From Streptomyces sp. WAC06614 (GTDB taxonomy: Bacteria; Actinomycetota; Actinomycetes; Streptomycetales; Streptomycetaceae), in assembly GCF_003949795.1 (NCBI RefSeq), contig NZ_RPRY01000047.1:1-32512 (forward strand): a stretch of 32,512 nt of DNA. Reading direction: 5' to 3'. The notes beneath the pieces were generated by a model. That model saw only the letters and a program-made list of their open reading frames with translations, did no database searches and was not told the origin of the DNA. Below, piece by piece: positions 31,536 to 32,512 of the stretch. The first letter of the stretch is position 1. Each line of letters starts with the position of its first letter. Position numbers and translations under genes: made by a program.

Positions 31536-32512
31536 ATGCAGATGGGGGTCTGGGGAGAGCGGCTCGGCCCCGCGCGCTCCCGCGAGCGGTTCCTGCTGGG
31601 CGAGCCGGTGGAGGGCGGCGTACGCGGGTCCATCCTGCACTCGTGGGAACGGTGCCGACTGCTCGGGCTCTCCCCGGACCAGGCCGAGCTCCCGTACACC
31701 GAGGACTACGACCCCGACTCCCGGCTGGTGCACGCCGCCGGGCCCGTGCTCGACCGGCTGGCGGCCCGATTCGCGGGCAGCCGGCTGAACATCTGCCTGG
31801 CCGACGCCAACGGCACCGTGCTGGAACGCCGGTTCGGCGAACCCTCCCTGGCCCGGAAGCTGCCGCCCATCCAGACCGTGCCGGGCTTCGTCTTCGCCGA
31901 GCGGGTCGCCGGGACCAACGGCATCGGCCTCGCGCTGGCCGAGCGTCGGCTGATCCGGGTGTACGGCGCCGAGCACTTCGCGGAGCGCTCCCAGACCAAC
32001 GCCTGCGCCGCCACCCCGGTCCGCGACCAGCTCAGCGGCGAGATCGTCGGGGTGCTCTGCTTCGGGTACCCGCGCGACGACGACGATCCGGCCCTGGCCG
32101 TGCACGTGCGGCGGGCGGCCGAGAGCATCGAGCGGCGGCTGATGGAACTGAGCTCGGCGCGCGAGCGCGGGCTCCTGCACACCTACCTGCACACCTGTCT
32201 GGACGCCGCCCGGCAGGCCGGCCCCGGCGGCCCGGCCGGCGGGAACGGGCAGGGGCCCGGGCCGGTGGGGCTGGACGAGCTGGCCCACGGGCGGACGCTG
32301 GACCCGCACGACGAGACGATCCTCAAGGAGAAGGCGGCCGAGCTGATCGGCTCCCCCCAGCGCTCCGCCGTCGAGGTGGCCCTTGCCCACGGCCGCGGGG
32401 TCACCCTCCTGAGCCACTCCGTCACCAGCCCGGCCGGGGTGGCCGGCGTGGTCGTGGAGGCCGTGCTCACCGGTGAGACCTCCCCCGCCGTGCATTCGCT
32501 CGCCACCGCCCG
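31536..32512 (+). CDS. GAF-domain regulator, AcoR-like N-terminus (runs off the window)
   Basis: The first 325 residues of a regulator cut by the window edge. Residues 14-45 are the lead-in helix region (SRERFLLGEPVEGGVRGS, then LHSWERCRLLGLSPD), and about 60-205 a GAF domain with IQTVPGFVFAERVAGTNGIG, LALAERRLIRVYGAEHFAERSQ and NACAATPVRDQLSGEIVG. It is the same N-terminal architecture as the regulator at 4046, with clearly conserved AGTN and GAEHF motifs. From residue 230 a Gly/Pro linker leads into ETILKEKAAELIG and a second alpha/beta region, possibly a further sensory domain. The output domain lies beyond the window: helix-turn-helix or SpoIIE-type phosphatase are both plausible. The ATG at 31536 has GGGAAGGGGAAG upstream; an ATG two codons on is also possible. 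Confidence 0.85.
   Translation, partial: MQMGVWGERLGPARSRERFLLGEPVEGGVRGSILHSWERCRLLGLSPDQAELPYTEDYDPDSRLVHAAGPVLDRLAARFAGSRLNICLADANGTVLERRFGEPSLARKLPPIQTVPGFVFAERVAGTNGIGLALAERRLIRVYGAEHFAERSQTNACAATPVRDQLSGEIVGVLCFGYPRDDDDPALAVHVRRAAESIERRLMELSSARERGLLHTYLHTCLDAARQAGPGGPAGGNGQGPGPVGLDELAHGRTLDPHDETILKEKAAELIGSPQRSAVEVALAHGRGVTLLSHSVTSPAGVAGVVVEAVLTGETSPAVHSLATA

Overview
The window is very GC-rich chromosomal DNA from a filamentous actinomycete, most probably Streptomyces. The signs are extreme G/C at third codon positions, frequent GTG and TTG starts, near absence of TTA codons (only two genes carry one), and typical actinomycete families (LanKC, PadR, GAF regulators, SpoIIE-type phosphatase, DUF1992). 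I see no rRNA, tRNA, CRISPR array, insertion sequence or phage gene.

Layout. 1-3.9 kb: small housekeeping and signalling genes (MHYT membrane protein, methyltransferase, an unknown protein, MOSC protein, small membrane protein). 4.0-7.1 kb: a GAF-domain regulator with a TTA codon, followed by an aldehyde dehydrogenase. 7.1-16.8 kb: the most distinctive block, all on the plus strand. It holds a class III lanthionine synthetase (LanKC), a 37-residue precursor peptide, a strong hairpin, a DUF4246 protein with a 2-oxoglutarate/Fe(II) oxygenase-like metal motif, a GMC flavoprotein oxidase, a patatin-like lipase and a membrane metallophosphoesterase. The last three overlap or nearly overlap.

16.8-19.0 kb is a graveyard: a 5'-truncated endonuclease/exonuclease/phosphatase gene, the first 60-odd codons of an ABC ATPase cut at its Walker A motif, a truncated and frameshifted ABC permease, and the effector-binding half of a GntR regulator. 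19.0-24.3 kb has an acyl-CoA dehydrogenase, a PadR regulator with a clear palindromic operator, a DUF1992 protein, a decayed DUF2867 gene, an FAD monooxygenase and a VOC protein. 24.5-29.4 kb is a tight four-gene operon: Y4yA-like PLP decarboxylase (with TTA codon), cysteine synthase fused to rhodanese, SufS-like desulfurase and methyltransferase. This looks like a bldA-controlled sulfur or amino-acid specialised pathway. 29.4-31.4 kb has a SpoIIE-type phosphatase and a cyclase-family gene, facing away from each other and both missing their 5' ends. 31.5 kb to the end is a second GAF regulator running off the window.

The best candidate for an undescribed system is the lanthipeptide block. The precursor has its only cysteine in front of all core serines, the reverse of the usual Ser-x2-Ser-xn-Cys labionin motif, and it sits beside a putative oxygenase and lipid-type enzymes. 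Second is the Y4yA/cysteine synthase-rhodanese/SufS-like operon. A repeated pattern of deletions that remove gene starts and divergent promoters also deserves a check, as real decay or as an assembly artefact.
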